64,000 nucleotides of DNA. Source: Enterobacter sp. RHBSTW-00175 (GTDB taxonomy: Bacteria; Pseudomonadota; Gammaproteobacteria; Enterobacterales; Enterobacteriaceae). Under the pieces are notes generated by a model. That model was given only the letters and a program-made list of their open reading frames with translations. It ran no database searches and was not told the origin of the DNA. Numbering within the stretch: position 1 is the first letter of the stretch; every line of letters begins with the position of its first letter. Location: contig NZ_CP055930.1 in NCBI RefSeq assembly GCF_013927005.1, forward strand, positions 4,712,001-4,776,000. The letters run 5' to 3'. The position numbers and the translations under genes are program-made. Shown one piece after another: positions 48,563 through 58,821 of this stretch.

Positions 48563-49537
48563 CGCGCCCAGAAGCGGCGTGCGGGTAATTCGCTGATTGC
48601 CGTTAATCACCTTTTCGCCGCGCAGGTGGATGTTTTCCCCGGCAAAGGCTTCAATCACGGCATCATCGGTTATCTCTATTCGATGCTCGATCAGCACATC
48701 TCCGCTGATGCGTACGCGCCCCTGGATAACCACCTTGTCGTCAATCATGATCGGCCCGCCCCGTAACCAGGCCTGGCCGCCGATAAGCACATGATGTTTT
48801 ATCACGCAGTTGCCTTCGATGACGGCGTTTTCCGCCACCTGCGAGCTGTAGCGCAGCGTGGGGATGGCATCATCGTCTTTACCGGCAATCAGGCGGGCAT
48901 TGCCGTACACTTTTGCACAGTCGCACACCCAGACGTTATTCAGGTCATTGCCTTCCAGAATGGCGTTTTCAAACACCTCGGCGCGGTGCTCAATGAAGGC
49001 GTAATTCACCAGGGCGTCTCCGTAGATTTGCGCCTGATGAACTACCCGGGACTGGCTCACGGTGGCGTTGCCGTAAATCTGTAAAAGCTGATCGTTGTCG
49101 GGGGTTAAGCCTTTTGCTGCGATGACCTGGCTGTGATGAAGGACACGGGCATTGCCAAATATGTGGCATTCACCACGAATATCAGAATGCTGAATGGTGA
49201 CGTTGTCACTTATTCGTGGGCCGTGGCTGATTTGCGCGCCATCGACCCAGCAGTCGCCGCCAATCCAGGCGTTATGGCTTATCACGCAGGGCTGGGTTAT
49301 CCGCGCATTGCCGAGCACTCTGGCGCCGCCAAAGACCACGCTGTTTTCGTCGTAGATCCAGCAAAGGCCCTCCTGAGCGAGCGCGCGCTCATCGTCGACC
49401 CATCCGCCTTTTGTCCCGCTGACGATATCGTTAAAATCAGTGGTCGCGATAATCTGCCGCAGTGGGGTTGTGGTTTTGCTTTCGCCGTTTTGCCATTGCC
49501 AGAGGCGGATTTCGTCGCCAAGCCGATACTTTTTCAT
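48557..49537 (-). CDS. ydcK: YdcK, left-handed beta-helix protein
   Basis: The 326-residue protein matches YdcK. It is made of repeated hexapeptide-like turns of a left-handed beta helix ([60 protein letters not shown]). Such folds are typical of acyltransferases, but an active-site histidine and acceptor are not established. The start at 49537 fits the family opening [15 protein letters not shown]. It converges with rimL and is divergent from tehA. Confidence 0.93.
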   Translation of the reverse strand: MKKYRLGDEIRLWQWQNGESKTTTPLRQIIATTDFNDIVSGTKGGWVDDERALAQEGLCWIYDENSVVFGGARVLGNARITQPCVISHNAWIGGDCWVDGAQISHGPRISDNVTIQHSDIRGECHIFGNARVLHHSQVIAAKGLTPDNDQLLQIYGNATVSQSRVVHQAQIYGDALVNYAFIEHRAEVFENAILEGNDLNNVWVCDCAKVYGNARLIAGKDDDAIPTLRYSSQVAENAVIEGNCVIKHHVLIGGQAWLRGGPIMIDDKVVIQGRVRISGDVLIEHRIEITDDAVIEAFAGENIHLRGEKVINGNQRITRTPLLGAL

Positions 49538-49659
49538 CGTATTATCCCTGATAAGCGTCTTAACTAAACGTAGCAAAGTTTAGGCGTTTCGAAATGCTGG
49601 CGCTCACCGCTTAAACCTCATAAAATGGCATTTAAAATACATTTTATAATTTAAAATAA

Positions 49660-50664
49660 ATGCGTAAAAGTAACAGAACTCAACAAGTCCTTAACTTACC
49701 CTCGGGTTACTTCGGTATGGTGCTGGGGACGATTGGTATGGGGTTTGCCTGGCGTTATGCCAGCACTCTCTGGCCAGTGACGCGCTGGCCGGGCGATATT
49801 CTGGTCGGGCTGGCGGTGTGTATCTGGTTTTTGCTGACGCTGGCATTTATTACCCGCGCCATTCGTTTTCCGCACAGCATACTGACTGAGATGCGCCACC
49901 CGGTGATGAGCAGTTTTGTGAGCCTGTTTCCCGCGACCACTATGCTGGTATCAATTGGATTTGTTCCCTGGTTTCGACCCATTTCGCTGGTGCTTTTCGG
50001 CATAGGTGTGGTGATGCAGCTGAGCTACTCTGCCTGGCAGAGTGCCGGTTTATGGCGGGGTAATCACCCTGAAGAGGCCACCACACCAGGGCTCTACCTG
50101 CCGACGGTCGCCAACAATTTTATCAGCGCCATGGCCTGTGGCGCGCTGGGATTTACCGATGCCGGTTTGGTGTTCCTGGGGGCGGGCGTTTTTTCATGGC
50201 TCAGCCTGGAGCCGGTTATCCTGCAACGCCTGCGCAGTGCCGGGGAGTTACCCTCAGCTCTGCGTACTTCGCTTGGCATTCAACTGGCCCCGGCGCTGGT
50301 GGCCTGTAGCGCCTGGTTCAGCGTGAACGGTGGGCAGGCCGATACCTTCGCCAAAATGCTGTTTGGTTACGGGCTGTTGCAGCTGCTGTTTATGCTGCGT
50401 CTGATGCCATGGTATCTGTCACAGCCGTTTAATGCCTCTTTCTGGAGTTTCTCGTTCGGCGTTTCGGCGCTGGCGACCACCGGATTGCATCTGGGGCAGA
50501 GCAGTCCGTCGGGCTTCTTCCACGCGATTGCCGTCCCGTTGTTTATTTTTACTAACATTATCATTGCGATGCTGCTGGTTCGTACGTTTATCTTGCTGAT
50601 GCAGGGCAAACTTCTGGTACGCACTGATAAGGCACTGCTTATGCTTCCTGAGGAAAAACAATGA
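49660..50664 (+). CDS. tehA: Tellurite-resistance membrane protein TehA
   Basis: The 334-residue inner-membrane protein matches TehA of the tellurite-resistance/dicarboxylate transporter family, with about ten hydrophobic helices and the motifs [22 protein letters not shown] and [20 protein letters not shown]. Structural work on a TehA homologue shows an anion channel whose pore is gated by a phenylalanine. Its 3' end overlaps tehB by 4 bases, so the two are translated together. The region before the start is very AT-rich and the ribosome site is weak. Confidence 0.94.
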   Translation: MRKSNRTQQVLNLPSGYFGMVLGTIGMGFAWRYASTLWPVTRWPGDILVGLAVCIWFLLTLAFITRAIRFPHSILTEMRHPVMSSFVSLFPATTMLVSIGFVPWFRPISLVLFGIGVVMQLSYSAWQSAGLWRGNHPEEATTPGLYLPTVANNFISAMACGALGFTDAGLVFLGAGVFSWLSLEPVILQRLRSAGELPSALRTSLGIQLAPALVACSAWFSVNGGQADTFAKMLFGYGLLQLLFMLRLMPWYLSQPFNASFWSFSFGVSALATTGLHLGQSSPSGFFHAIAVPLFIFTNIIIAMLLVRTFILLMQGKLLVRTDKALLMLPEEKQ

Positions 50665-51254
50665 CTGTTGATGAGAACTACTTCACTGATAAATATGGTC
50701 TGACCCGCACGCACTCAGAGGTGCTGTACAGCGCAGATATTGTCAAACCGGGTAAAACCCTGGATTTGGGCTGCGGAAATGGCCGTAACAGCCTTTATCT
50801 GGCTGCCAACGGCTACGATGTGACGGCGTGGGATAAGAACCCAATGAGCATCGACAATATCGAACGCATCAAAGCGGTAGAAGGGATCGTCAATTTGCAG
50901 GCAGCGATCAAAGACCTCAACAGCCTGAGCTTTGACGGCGAGTATGATTTTATTCTCTCAACCGTGGTGTTGATGTTTCTGGAAGCGAAAACCATCCCTG
51001 GCCTTATCGCCAATATGCAGCGCTGCACTAAACCGGGCGGCTTTAACCTGATCGTTGCCGCGATGGATACCGCAGATTATCCGTGCACCGTTGGCTTCCC
51101 GTTCGCGTTCAAAAGCGGTGAGCTGAGCAATCACTATGAAGGCTGGGAATTGCTCAAATACAACGAAGAGGTGGGTGAACTGCACCGCACCGATGCCAAC
51201 GGTAATCGCATCCAGTTGCGTTTTGCCACCATGCTGGCGCGTAATCCCGCTTAA
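50661..51254 (+). CDS. tehB: Tellurite methyltransferase TehB
   Basis: The 197-residue SAM-dependent methyltransferase matches TehB. Motif I is [28 protein letters not shown], and [19 protein letters not shown] with [16 protein letters not shown] follow. It detoxifies tellurite by methylation in the cytoplasm. It overlaps tehA by 4 bases upstream and the end of pepT by 4 on the opposite strand. Confidence 0.95.
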   Translation: MTVDENYFTDKYGLTRTHSEVLYSADIVKPGKTLDLGCGNGRNSLYLAANGYDVTAWDKNPMSIDNIERIKAVEGIVNLQAAIKDLNSLSFDGEYDFILSTVVLMFLEAKTIPGLIANMQRCTKPGGFNLIVAAMDTADYPCTVGFPFAFKSGELSNHYEGWELLKYNEEVGELHRTDANGNRIQLRFATMLARNPA

Positions 51255-52480
51255 CGGGCGGCCAGCAGACAGATTTGCAGGGCTGTCTTGTAAGACGCCT
51301 CGAACGACGACAACGGTAAAAACTCAAACTTCGAATGGAAGTTATGGGCGCCAGTGAAGAAGTTCGGGGTGAGCAGCCCTTTTGCGGAGAGCGCCGCACC
51401 GTCTGTGCCCCCGCGCATTGGCGTCGGTTTTGGCGTGATCCCGAGTGACTCCATCGCGGCAAACATCAGGTCAATGGCGCGGCGGTCTTCGCCAATCGCA
51501 TTGCTGATATTGCTGTAAGTGTCCTCAATGCGGTATTCCACTTTTGCGGCAGGGTGCTGTGCGGCAATCAGTGCCACCACATCGGCAATCTGCTGCTTAC
51601 GCGCGGCAAAGTTGTCTTTATCAAAATCACGAATGTTCGCTTTCAGCACTGCGTCATTTTGCCCGGCCTGAATACCGTTAAACCAGATATAACCTTCGCG
51701 GCCTTCGGTGCACTCCGGCGTTTGCTGACGGTCGAAATGGCTGATGAAGTCTGTCGCCATCAATAACGGATTCACCAGCACGCCTTTGGCGGACATCGGG
51801 TGCGCGGTGACGCCGGTAAAGCGGATTTCGGCCGCCGCGGCGTTGAAGTTCTCGTAAACAATTTCTCCAATTTCGCAGCAGTCGATGGTCCAGGCAAAGT
51901 CGACGTCGAAGCGCTTAAGATCCAGCGCTTTGGCGCCATTCAGACCGATCTCTTCATCCGGTACAAACGCCACCACGATATCGCCATGCTGATGTTCGGC
52001 TTTCAGATTTTCCAGCACCGTCATCACCACGGTTACCGCAGATTTATTATCTGCGCCTAATACGCTGGTTCCATCGCTGAAAATAATCTCTTCATTGGGA
52101 TACGACAGAATTTCCGGGTGATCTTTTACACGTAACCAGATGTCTTTCTCTTTATTCAGACAGAGGTCTTCTCCGGTAAACGTTAATATTTGTGGACGAA
52201 TATCCGGTGATAATCCCACATCGACGGTATCGATATGCGTAATAAAACCAATACGCGGCGCGCCTGCCACATTGCCTTTTTTAACTGCGGTAACGGTCGC
52301 GAACTCATCGATGACGATATCCTCTAAACCCAGCTGTGCCAGCTCTTTCGCCAGTTCACGCGCCATGTCGTGCTGCCCGGGTGTGGAGGGGAGTGTTTTG
52401 ACTTTAGGATCGCTTTGGCTGGTGATGGCGAGATAGCGGAAAAAACGATGGGTTAATTGTCTGGAGAGTTCTGAAGCCAT
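51251..52480 (-). CDS. pepT: Tripeptidase PepT
   Basis: The 409-residue M20B metallopeptidase matches PepT. The two-zinc site is visible in [22 protein letters not shown] and [10 protein letters not shown] (the catalytic and metal-binding glutamates), [13 protein letters not shown], and the final [11 protein letters not shown]. It removes the N-terminal residue from tripeptides in the cytoplasm. In E. coli pepT lies elsewhere; here it is divergent from a DppA-like peptide-binding protein gene, with 111 bases between the starts. Confidence 0.96.
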   Translation of the reverse strand: MASELSRQLTHRFFRYLAITSQSDPKVKTLPSTPGQHDMARELAKELAQLGLEDIVIDEFATVTAVKKGNVAGAPRIGFITHIDTVDVGLSPDIRPQILTFTGEDLCLNKEKDIWLRVKDHPEILSYPNEEIIFSDGTSVLGADNKSAVTVVMTVLENLKAEHQHGDIVVAFVPDEEIGLNGAKALDLKRFDVDFAWTIDCCEIGEIVYENFNAAAAEIRFTGVTAHPMSAKGVLVNPLLMATDFISHFDRQQTPECTEGREGYIWFNGIQAGQNDAVLKANIRDFDKDNFAARKQQIADVVALIAAQHPAAKVEYRIEDTYSNISNAIGEDRRAIDLMFAAMESLGITPKPTPMRGGTDGAALSAKGLLTPNFFTGAHNFHSKFEFLPLSSFEASYKTALQICLLAAR

Positions 52481-52591
52481 AGTGATTCCTTCTTATTTTG
52501 TATTATCAGGTGTTTGCAATGTCACTTTAATGTTATTTATGAAATGGCAAAAGAATTAATTAGCCGTCGAATTAAAAAGACAGGAAAAAAG

Positions 52592-54187
52592 ATGAAAAGC
52601 AAACTCACCATGTTAACGCTGGCGCTTGCCGCGCTGACGGCCAGTTCCGCCGTCAGTGCGAAAACGCTGGTGTATTGCTCCGAAGGATCGCCGGAGAACT
52701 TCAATCCTCAGTTGTATACGTCTGGCACAAGCGTAGATGCCAGTGCTGTATCGGTCTATAACCGCCTGGTGGACTTTACACCCGGCACAACCAAGCTGGT
52801 GCCGAGCCTGGCAGAAAGCTGGGATGTGAGTGAAGACGGCAAGGTCTATACCTTCCATCTGCGCAAAGGTGTTAAGTTCCAGAGCAACAAGTCCTTTACG
52901 CCAACGCGTGACTTTAACGCGGATGATGTGATTTTCTCGTTCATGCGCCAGAAAGACGTTAATCACCCTTATCACAATGTCTCTAACGGCAGTTATTCCA
53001 ACTTCGAAAGCCTGGAGTTTGGCAGCCTTATCACCGCCATTGACCGGGTGGATGACCATACGGTGCGCTTTACCCTGGCGCACCCGGAAGCCCCGTTTGT
53101 GGCCGATTTGGCCTGGTATTTTGCCTCGATCCTGTCGGCTGAATATGCCGATGCGATGCTCAAAGCTGGAACGCCAGAGAAGGTCGATATGGATCCGATA
53201 GGCACCGGGCCGTTCCGGCTGGCGCAGTATCAGAAAGATTCACGCATTCTGTTTACCGCATTCCCGGAATACTGGCAGGGTAAATCAAAGCTTGATCGCC
53301 TGGTGTTTAGCATTACGCCGGATGCCTCGGTGCGTTTTGCCAAAATTGAGAAAAACGAGTGCCAGGTGATGCCGTTCCCGAACCCGGCTGAGCTGCCGCG
53401 CATGAAGGCCAACAAAGACATCAACCTGATGAGCAAGGCAGGGCTGAACACCGGATTTCTGGCGTTTAATACCCAAAAACCGCCGCTTGATAACGTGAAA
53501 GTGCGTCAGGCACTGGCGATGGCCATCAACAAACCGGCGATTATCGATGCCGTGTTCCACGGTACCGGCACTGCGGCGAAAAATCTGTTGCCGCCGGGCG
53601 TCTGGAGTGCGGACAGCGAACTCAAGGATTACGACTATTCTCCTGAAAAAGCCAAAGCCCTGCTCAAAGAGGCGGGATTTGCCAACGGTATCAGCATTGA
53701 TTTGTGGGCGATGCCGGTACAGCGCCCGTATAACCCGAACGCTAAGCGCATGGCTGAGATGATTCAGGCGGACTGGGCGAAGATTGGCGTGCAGACCAAA
53801 ATCGTCACCTACGAGTGGGGCGAATACCTCAAGCGAGTGAAAGGCGGTGAACATCAGGCGGCGTTGATGGGCTGGACTACGGCGACGGGCGATCCTGATA
53901 ACTTCTTTGGCCCGCTGTTTACCTGTACGTCCGCCAACGGCGGATCGAACTCCGCGAAATGGTGTTATAAGCCGTTTGATAAAATTATTGCTGAAGCTAA
54001 ATCGATAACCGATCACGATAAACGTGTGGCGTTATACAAAGAAGCTCAGCAAATGATGCACGATCAAATGCCAGCGGTAATGATTGCGCATTCCACTATT
54101 TTCGAGCCGGTACGCAAAGAAGTGACAGGCTACGAAATCGACCCGTTTGGTAAGCATCTCTTCTGGCAAGTGGATATTAACCAGTAA
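52592..54187 (+). CDS. DppA-like dipeptide-binding protein paralogue
   Basis: The 531-residue product has a signal peptide (LTMLTLALAALTASSAVSA) and closely resembles DppA after it: KTLVYCSEGSPENFNPQLYTSG, GTGPFRLAQYQKDSRI, VFSITPDASVRFAKIEKNECQVM and MPVQRPYNPNAKRMAEMIQADWAK. It should bind peptides or heme-like ligands in the periplasm and hand them to an ABC permease. None of dppBCDF is beside it, so it probably uses a shared transporter. ATG 52592 follows AGGA; an in-frame ATG farther upstream would spoil the signal peptide. It is divergent from pepT. Confidence 0.9.
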   Translation: MKSKLTMLTLALAALTASSAVSAKTLVYCSEGSPENFNPQLYTSGTSVDASAVSVYNRLVDFTPGTTKLVPSLAESWDVSEDGKVYTFHLRKGVKFQSNKSFTPTRDFNADDVIFSFMRQKDVNHPYHNVSNGSYSNFESLEFGSLITAIDRVDDHTVRFTLAHPEAPFVADLAWYFASILSAEYADAMLKAGTPEKVDMDPIGTGPFRLAQYQKDSRILFTAFPEYWQGKSKLDRLVFSITPDASVRFAKIEKNECQVMPFPNPAELPRMKANKDINLMSKAGLNTGFLAFNTQKPPLDNVKVRQALAMAINKPAIIDAVFHGTGTAAKNLLPPGVWSADSELKDYDYSPEKAKALLKEAGFANGISIDLWAMPVQRPYNPNAKRMAEMIQADWAKIGVQTKIVTYEWGEYLKRVKGGEHQAALMGWTTATGDPDNFFGPLFTCTSANGGSNSAKWCYKPFDKIIAEAKSITDHDKRVALYKEAQQMMHDQMPAVMIAHSTIFEPVRKEVTGYEIDPFGKHLFWQVDINQ

Positions 54188-54193
54188 TTTTTC

Positions 54194-54223
54194 ACTGCCC
54201 GAAGCCTTTCGGGCAGTTTTTTT
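54194..54223 (+). terminator. Terminator after the DppA-like gene
   Basis: ACTGCCCGAA (54194-54203) pairs with TTCGGGCAGT (54208-54217) around GCCT, followed by seven Ts. Confidence 0.93.
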
Positions 54224-54320
54224 CAATTTGTGCTCTCAACAACATTTTTTCCCACCACATACTTGCCAATCTTTTGCTATAACTTCAAATGCATACTTGC
54301 AGATAACATGGAATATCATC

Positions 54321-54995
54321 ATGCGTACTCAAACTTTCTTTAGGGTTGCAGTGCTTACTGGTCTGTTGGCGTTGGCGGGTTGCTCCTCAAAAGTCGCTGC
54401 TCCTGAACAATACTCAGGCTTTTTAAAAGACTATTCTGGCTTGAAGGAAACGACATCTGCGACGGGTAAACCAACTTTGCGTTGGGTTGACCCGTCTTAC
54501 AATGAAGCGAATTATGACAATATTGTCTGGAATCCGATTACCTATTATCCGGTGCCAAAACCTACGACCCAAATTGGTCAAAAAACGCTGGATGAACTGC
54601 TGAGCTACACCAACAACAAAATGAAAACCGCGATTGGTCAGCGTAAACCGATCGTCGCTACGGCAGGGCCACGTAGCCTGATCTTCCGTGGTGCCATTAC
54701 GGGTGTCACCTCTAAACAGGAAGGTTTACAGTTCTATGAAGTGGTGCCAGTGGCGCTGGTGGTTGCAGGTACGCAAATGGCGTCTGGCCACCGTACCATG
54801 GACACCCATCTGTACTTTGAAGGTGAGCTGATCGATGCGAAAACCGGCAAACCAGTTATGAAAGTGGTTCGTAAAGGCGAAGGTAAAGAGCTGACAAACG
54901 AAAATACGCCGATGGGCTTCGCAACCCTGAAACAGGTTGTGGATGACATGGCAACCGATGCCACCATGTTTGATGTGAAAAAGACAATGAAATAA
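54321..54995 (+). CDS. DUF3313 lipoprotein
   Basis: The 224-residue product has a lipoprotein signal with lipobox LALAGC (cysteine 21) and the DUF3313 opening YSGFLKDYSGLKE. The rest contains TLRWVDPSYNEANYDNIVWNP and GELIDAKTGKPVMKVVRKGEG. It should sit in the outer or inner membrane facing the periplasm. Its function is unknown. The start at 54321 gives the right signal; a longer frame overlapping the previous gene is not supported. Terminators on both sides make it a single-gene unit. Confidence 0.88.
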   Translation: MRTQTFFRVAVLTGLLALAGCSSKVAAPEQYSGFLKDYSGLKETTSATGKPTLRWVDPSYNEANYDNIVWNPITYYPVPKPTTQIGQKTLDELLSYTNNKMKTAIGQRKPIVATAGPRSLIFRGAITGVTSKQEGLQFYEVVPVALVVAGTQMASGHRTMDTHLYFEGELIDAKTGKPVMKVVRKGEGKELTNENTPMGFATLKQVVDDMATDATMFDVKKTMK

Positions 54996-55003
54996 TTCTG
55001 AAG

Positions 55004-55033
55004 ACGGCCTGCATTACGCAGGCCGTTTTTTTT
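55004..55033. terminator. Terminator between the DUF3313 and EamA genes
   Basis: ACGGCCTGC (55004-55012) pairs with GCAGGCCGT (55018-55026) around ATTAC, followed by eight Ts on the plus strand. Confidence 0.92.
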
Positions 55034-55928
55034 ATGCCGTACGCAGACGTCTGAACCAGGTTTCCGGCTTTGTAAACATCACCATATTTCCCCCCAGAAT
55101 CAGCAACAGACCAATAATCCCGTTAATATGCCACACGTAACCTTCGTAAACGGTTGAGATAGACAACGCAACCAGTGGGAACAGAAGCGTGCTGTAAGCC
55201 GCTTTTCCCGCGCCAATACGGCCCACCAGGGTGAAGTAAGCGCCAAAGGCAATCACCGAACCAAACAGCGCCAGATAAAGCAGCGCACCGATATAGCTCA
55301 CCGTCCACTCAGGTGCAAAGCTGTCTCCCCGGATCAGGGCAATACAGCCCATTACCAGCGTCCCGTAGAGCATCGCCCAGGCGTTGGTGGTCATGGTTTC
55401 CAGACCGTTTCGCTGGTGGCGGATACTGATCATATTCCCCAGAGAGAACCCGTAAGTGCCCAGCGCGGAAAGGCCAATTCCCGTCAGCAGTGAGGCGCTC
55501 CAGCCGCTTGCCAGCAGGTCGTCCCAGAAGAGGGTGATAATACCGATTAAACCCAGTGCCGCTGCCGTCCAGAAGCGGGCTGGTGGTCGCTGGCCGAAGA
55601 AGATAAAGCTGTTGATGGCGTTATAGAGCACCGCCATGCTGAAAATCACAGACTCCAGCCCGGTGTTAATGTGCGCCGCCGCGGTGTAGAAGCACCAGAA
55701 GTTGAAGCAGAACACGCAGCAGCCCTGAATGATGCAAAAAAGATGGTCCCGCAATGACAGTTTGCGCAGACGACGCAGGGCAACTAAGACAATCATCATA
55801 ATGGCGCAGGCAACGGCAAAGCGCCAAAAAATGGACACGGGGGCCGCGACAGGCCCTTGTTGCAGAAAAATCGCAATCCAGGTGGTTCCCCAGATGACCA
55901 CCACCAGCCCGTATAACAGTGCGTTCAT
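55032..55928 (-). CDS. EamA-family (DMT) transporter
   Basis: The 298-residue protein has ten hydrophobic helices arranged as two EamA repeats (opening LLYGLVVVIWGTTWIAIFLQQGPVA; second repeat starting near SLLTGIGLSALGTYGFSLGN). Drug/metabolite exporters of this type usually expel amino acids or other small metabolites from the cytoplasm. The substrate here is unknown. It is divergent from an AraC-family regulator gene across about 170 bases, which may control it. Confidence 0.9.
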   Translation of the reverse strand: MNALLYGLVVVIWGTTWIAIFLQQGPVAAPVSIFWRFAVACAIMMIVLVALRRLRKLSLRDHLFCIIQGCCVFCFNFWCFYTAAAHINTGLESVIFSMAVLYNAINSFIFFGQRPPARFWTAAALGLIGIITLFWDDLLASGWSASLLTGIGLSALGTYGFSLGNMISIRHQRNGLETMTTNAWAMLYGTLVMGCIALIRGDSFAPEWTVSYIGALLYLALFGSVIAFGAYFTLVGRIGAGKAAYSTLLFPLVALSISTVYEGYVWHINGIIGLLLILGGNMVMFTKPETWFRRLRTA

Positions 55929-56102
55929 GTTCTCTCTCTTCTCAAACCGCGAAAACCCTCAGTCTGACGGTTGTCTGCCCGGCACGCTTTCACCTGGTTG
56001 CGGCGGACTTGCAAATTCTTGCGCTTTTTTATCGTCAGGGCACTGGCAACAGGGGGCAACAATTCTTAGACTGATACTCTGATTAATGACGTGTTGATGG
56101 TT

Positions 56103-56975
56103 ATGTCCCACGCTTACGAAACCTTTGAAACGCTACGCCAGCAGAACGCGGTGCTCCGGGAGACCGTTGCGCTTAACTCCGGTATTCAGCTGGCGGCGTG
56201 GTACAACAAGCACGACACCATAACCGTTAAGAGCGATCACCATACCCTCAGCCTGTACGTGGCTGACGGCTACGAGAGTTATCAAAAAACACCCGGTGGC
56301 TGGAAAAATGGCGGCGGCCCTGACCGTTTTTGCCTGATGCCGAAAGAGAGTGAATCCACCTGGGATATCCGCGACGACCTGTCGTTTGTCCATCTTTACT
56401 GTACCGATGAGCATTTGCGCGATATCGGCGAGAAGATCTGGGATAAGCGACCGGTATCCCTCACGCTTGATGAAAAAATCTTTGGCAGCGACCCGAAAAT
56501 TACTGCGCTGTATCGCCAGTTTTTGCTCGGCTGCGACTGGCAGCAAAAAGCGAATCAACTCACGCTGAGCACGGCATCAACGATGTTGCTGACGCATCTG
56601 CTGCAAAACTACGCCAACGTGCAGTGGAAACTGCCGGTAGTGACGGGGGGATTGTCGCCATTTGTACTGCGAAACGTACTGGCATTTATTGAAGAAAACC
56701 TCGCGCAACCGCTGACGCTGGCTGAGCTTGCCGCCCAGGCCGCGCTCAGCGAGTACCACTTTGCCCGCATGTTCCGCCAGTCAATGCAGCAAGCGCCGCA
56801 TCAGTACGTGATGCAGCGCCGGATGGAAAAAGCCAGAGAGCTGGTCACACAAACCAGCCAGCCGCTGACCGATATCGCGCTTGCCTGCGGCTTTAACTCT
56901 GCCAGCCATTTCAGCAACCGCTTTCGCAGCGTAATGGGCGTGACGCCATCTCAGTTACGTGCGGCGAGCGCGTAG
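56103..56975 (+). CDS. AraC-family transcriptional regulator
   Basis: The 290-residue protein has an N-terminal ligand-type region and a C-terminal AraC DNA-binding domain with two helix-turn-helix units (LTLAELAAQAALSEYHFARMFRQ and PLTDIALACGFNSASHFSNRFRSVMGVTPSQLR). The start is not certain: ATG 56103 is chosen, while ATG 56097, TTG 56094 or GTG 56091 would add 2 to 4 residues. It is divergent from the EamA exporter gene, a common regulator-exporter pairing. Its 3' end overlaps ydcO by 21 bases. Confidence 0.88.
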   Translation: MSHAYETFETLRQQNAVLRETVALNSGIQLAAWYNKHDTITVKSDHHTLSLYVADGYESYQKTPGGWKNGGGPDRFCLMPKESESTWDIRDDLSFVHLYCTDEHLRDIGEKIWDKRPVSLTLDEKIFGSDPKITALYRQFLLGCDWQQKANQLTLSTASTMLLTHLLQNYANVQWKLPVVTGGLSPFVLRNVLAFIEENLAQPLTLAELAAQAALSEYHFARMFRQSMQQAPHQYVMQRRMEKARELVTQTSQPLTDIALACGFNSASHFSNRFRSVMGVTPSQLRAASA

Positions 56976-58121
56976 AAAAACGCTGTAGCAAAGCCCACCG
57001 ACAACCAGCCCCCAGAACGCTGAACCAATTCCCAGAATCGTTACCCCGCTGGCGGTCATCAGGAAAGTGACAATCGCCGCGTCACGCTCCGCTTCGTTAT
57101 TCAATGCCTGATACAAACTGCCGCTAATAGTGCCAAGTAGTGCCAGCCCTGCCAGTGTCTGGATCCAGCTCAGCGGCAGGGCGGCCATTAGCCCGGTAAT
57201 GGAGCCGCCGAACACGCCCGCCAGAAGATAAAAAATGCCCGCAGCTGCGGCGGCAATCCAGCGTTTACTGGCATCAGGGTGTGCATCAGGGCTCTGGCAA
57301 ATGGCGGCGGTGATCGCCGCGATACAGATGGAATAGACCCCAAACGGTGAAAACAGTAATGCAATCCCGCCGGTGATGATGATGAGCGGTGACACCGACA
57401 GCGGATAGCCGGAAGCTTTCATGGTGGCAAAGCCGGGGGCGTTCTGCGAGGCCATGGTCACCAGGAAAAACGGCAAGCCGATGCTGACCAGGCTAGTAAA
57501 GGTAAATGCAGGGGCAATAAATTGCGGCATAACAACCGAAAGCGTAATTTTGTCCGTGACAACGTCACCACCAGCCCAGGCAACGATACCGCCGACCAAC
57601 AGGGTGGCCACAATGGCATAGCGCGGCGCAAACGCTTTGGCTATTAACCACGCCGCCAGCATACTGCCGCACAGCAGAAAATGACCGTCGAGATGGCTGA
57701 ATGCCTGAAGCCCAAAACGCAGCAGTACCCCGGCCAGCATGGCTGCCGCCAGGGAGTGCGGGATTAGCTTCATCAGGCGGGCAAACAGCCCGGTTAGCCC
57801 GCACAACAGGATGAGTGCGTTGGCAAAAATAAAAATACCGATCGTTTCTGCCAGGGTTACGCCATGCAGGCTGGTGGCCAGCAGAGCGGCACCCGGCGTG
57901 GACCAGGCGGTAAGCACCGGTGCTTTATACCACCAGGAGAGCGCAAGCGTACTGACCCCCATCCCAAGGCCAAGCGCGGTCATCCAGCCAGCAATCTGCT
58001 GGGCGTTTGCCCCTGCGGCGGCGGCAGCCTGCCAGATAATTGCCGCTGAGCTGGCGTAGCCCACCAGCACGGCAACAAATCCGGCCAGAATGGCAGGAAA
58101 GAGAGGCGTTGAACTGCGCAT
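56955..58121 (-). CDS. ydcO: YdcO, BenE-family benzoate/H+ symporter-like protein
   Basis: The 388-residue membrane protein belongs to the BenE family and matches E. coli YdcO (391 residues). It has about twelve hydrophobic helices, with the family blocks AILAGFVAVLVGYASSAAI, WYKAPVLTAWSTPGAALLA and NAPGFATMKASGYP. A proton-coupled aromatic acid is the expected substrate but is not shown. The start at 58121 has GGAG 6 bases upstream. It is divergent from ydcN, as in E. coli, and a pair of operator-like repeats separates them. Confidence 0.93.
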   Translation of the reverse strand: MRSSTPLFPAILAGFVAVLVGYASSAAIIWQAAAAAGANAQQIAGWMTALGLGMGVSTLALSWWYKAPVLTAWSTPGAALLATSLHGVTLAETIGIFIFANALILLCGLTGLFARLMKLIPHSLAAAMLAGVLLRFGLQAFSHLDGHFLLCGSMLAAWLIAKAFAPRYAIVATLLVGGIVAWAGGDVVTDKITLSVVMPQFIAPAFTFTSLVSIGLPFFLVTMASQNAPGFATMKASGYPLSVSPLIIITGGIALLFSPFGVYSICIAAITAAICQSPDAHPDASKRWIAAAAAGIFYLLAGVFGGSITGLMAALPLSWIQTLAGLALLGTISGSLYQALNNEAERDAAIVTFLMTASGVTILGIGSAFWGLVVGGLCYSVFLRARRT

Positions 58122-58130
58122 AAAAACTCC

Positions 58131-58179
58131 ACTGTGCGTTATAGCGTCCGAAGCAATGTAACACTGTGCGCTATAGCGT
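58131..58179. promoter_or_regulatory. Paired operator-like repeats between ydcO and ydcN
   Basis: ACTGTGCGTTATAGCGT (58131-58147) and ACTGTGCGCTATAGCGT (58163-58179) differ at one base and start 32 bases apart, about three helical turns. The second contains the perfect palindrome CGCTATAGCG. They are likely binding sites for YdcN. Confidence 0.7.
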
Positions 58180-58213
58180 ACAAGTGGTACACTTTTCGCC
58201 AACGGGAGGATTT

Positions 58214-58741
58214 ATGGACATTACTCAGCATCTTGCATCCACACTGAAGACCCTGCGCCAGACACGCGGGTGGAGTCTGTCAAAGCTTGCAGAAGAGACG
58301 GGCGTGTCAAAAGCGATGCTCGGACAAATTGAGCGCAACGAATCCAGCCCTACGGTTTCGACGCTCTGGAAAATAGCAACCGGACTGAACGTGCCGTTTT
58401 CCGTTTTCATCACCCCGCAGGCCAGCCCGGAAGCGGTGTTCGACCCGCAGCAGCAGGCGATGGTGGTTAAACCGTTATTCCCCTGGGACGAGGCGCTGAA
58501 ATACGATCATTTCTCGATAACCCTTGCACCCGGCGCGATAAGTGAATCCACGCCGCACGAAGCGGGCGTCATTGAGCATGTGGTGGTGATAAGCGGTGAG
58601 CTTGATATGCACATCGACGGAGAGTGGCGCACCATTCAGGCTGATTCTGGCGTGCGTTTTGCGGGCGATAAACCCCACGCGTACCGTAACAGCAGCGCCC
58701 TGACGGTGCACTTTCATTCACTGATTCATTATCCCCGCTGA
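58214..58741 (+). CDS. ydcN: YdcN, XRE-family regulator with cupin domain
   Basis: The 175-residue protein has an N-terminal helix-turn-helix (LRQTRGWSLSKLAEETGVSKAMLGQIERNESSPTVSTLWKIA) and a C-terminal cupin barrel (GVIEHVVVISGELDMHIDGEW) that should bind a small ligand. It matches E. coli YdcN. GGGAGGA precedes ATG 58214. It is divergent from ydcO, with a pair of repeats in between, so it most likely controls the transporter and itself. Confidence 0.93.
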   Translation: MDITQHLASTLKTLRQTRGWSLSKLAEETGVSKAMLGQIERNESSPTVSTLWKIATGLNVPFSVFITPQASPEAVFDPQQQAMVVKPLFPWDEALKYDHFSITLAPGAISESTPHEAGVIEHVVVISGELDMHIDGEWRTIQADSGVRFAGDKPHAYRNSSALTVHFHSLIHYPR

Positions 58742-58821
58742 AGGTACGCAAAACTGTTTCGCTGACGCATACTTCTGACTACAATAGCCGCCATTTTGAC
58801 CATAACGGATAACGACGAAGT

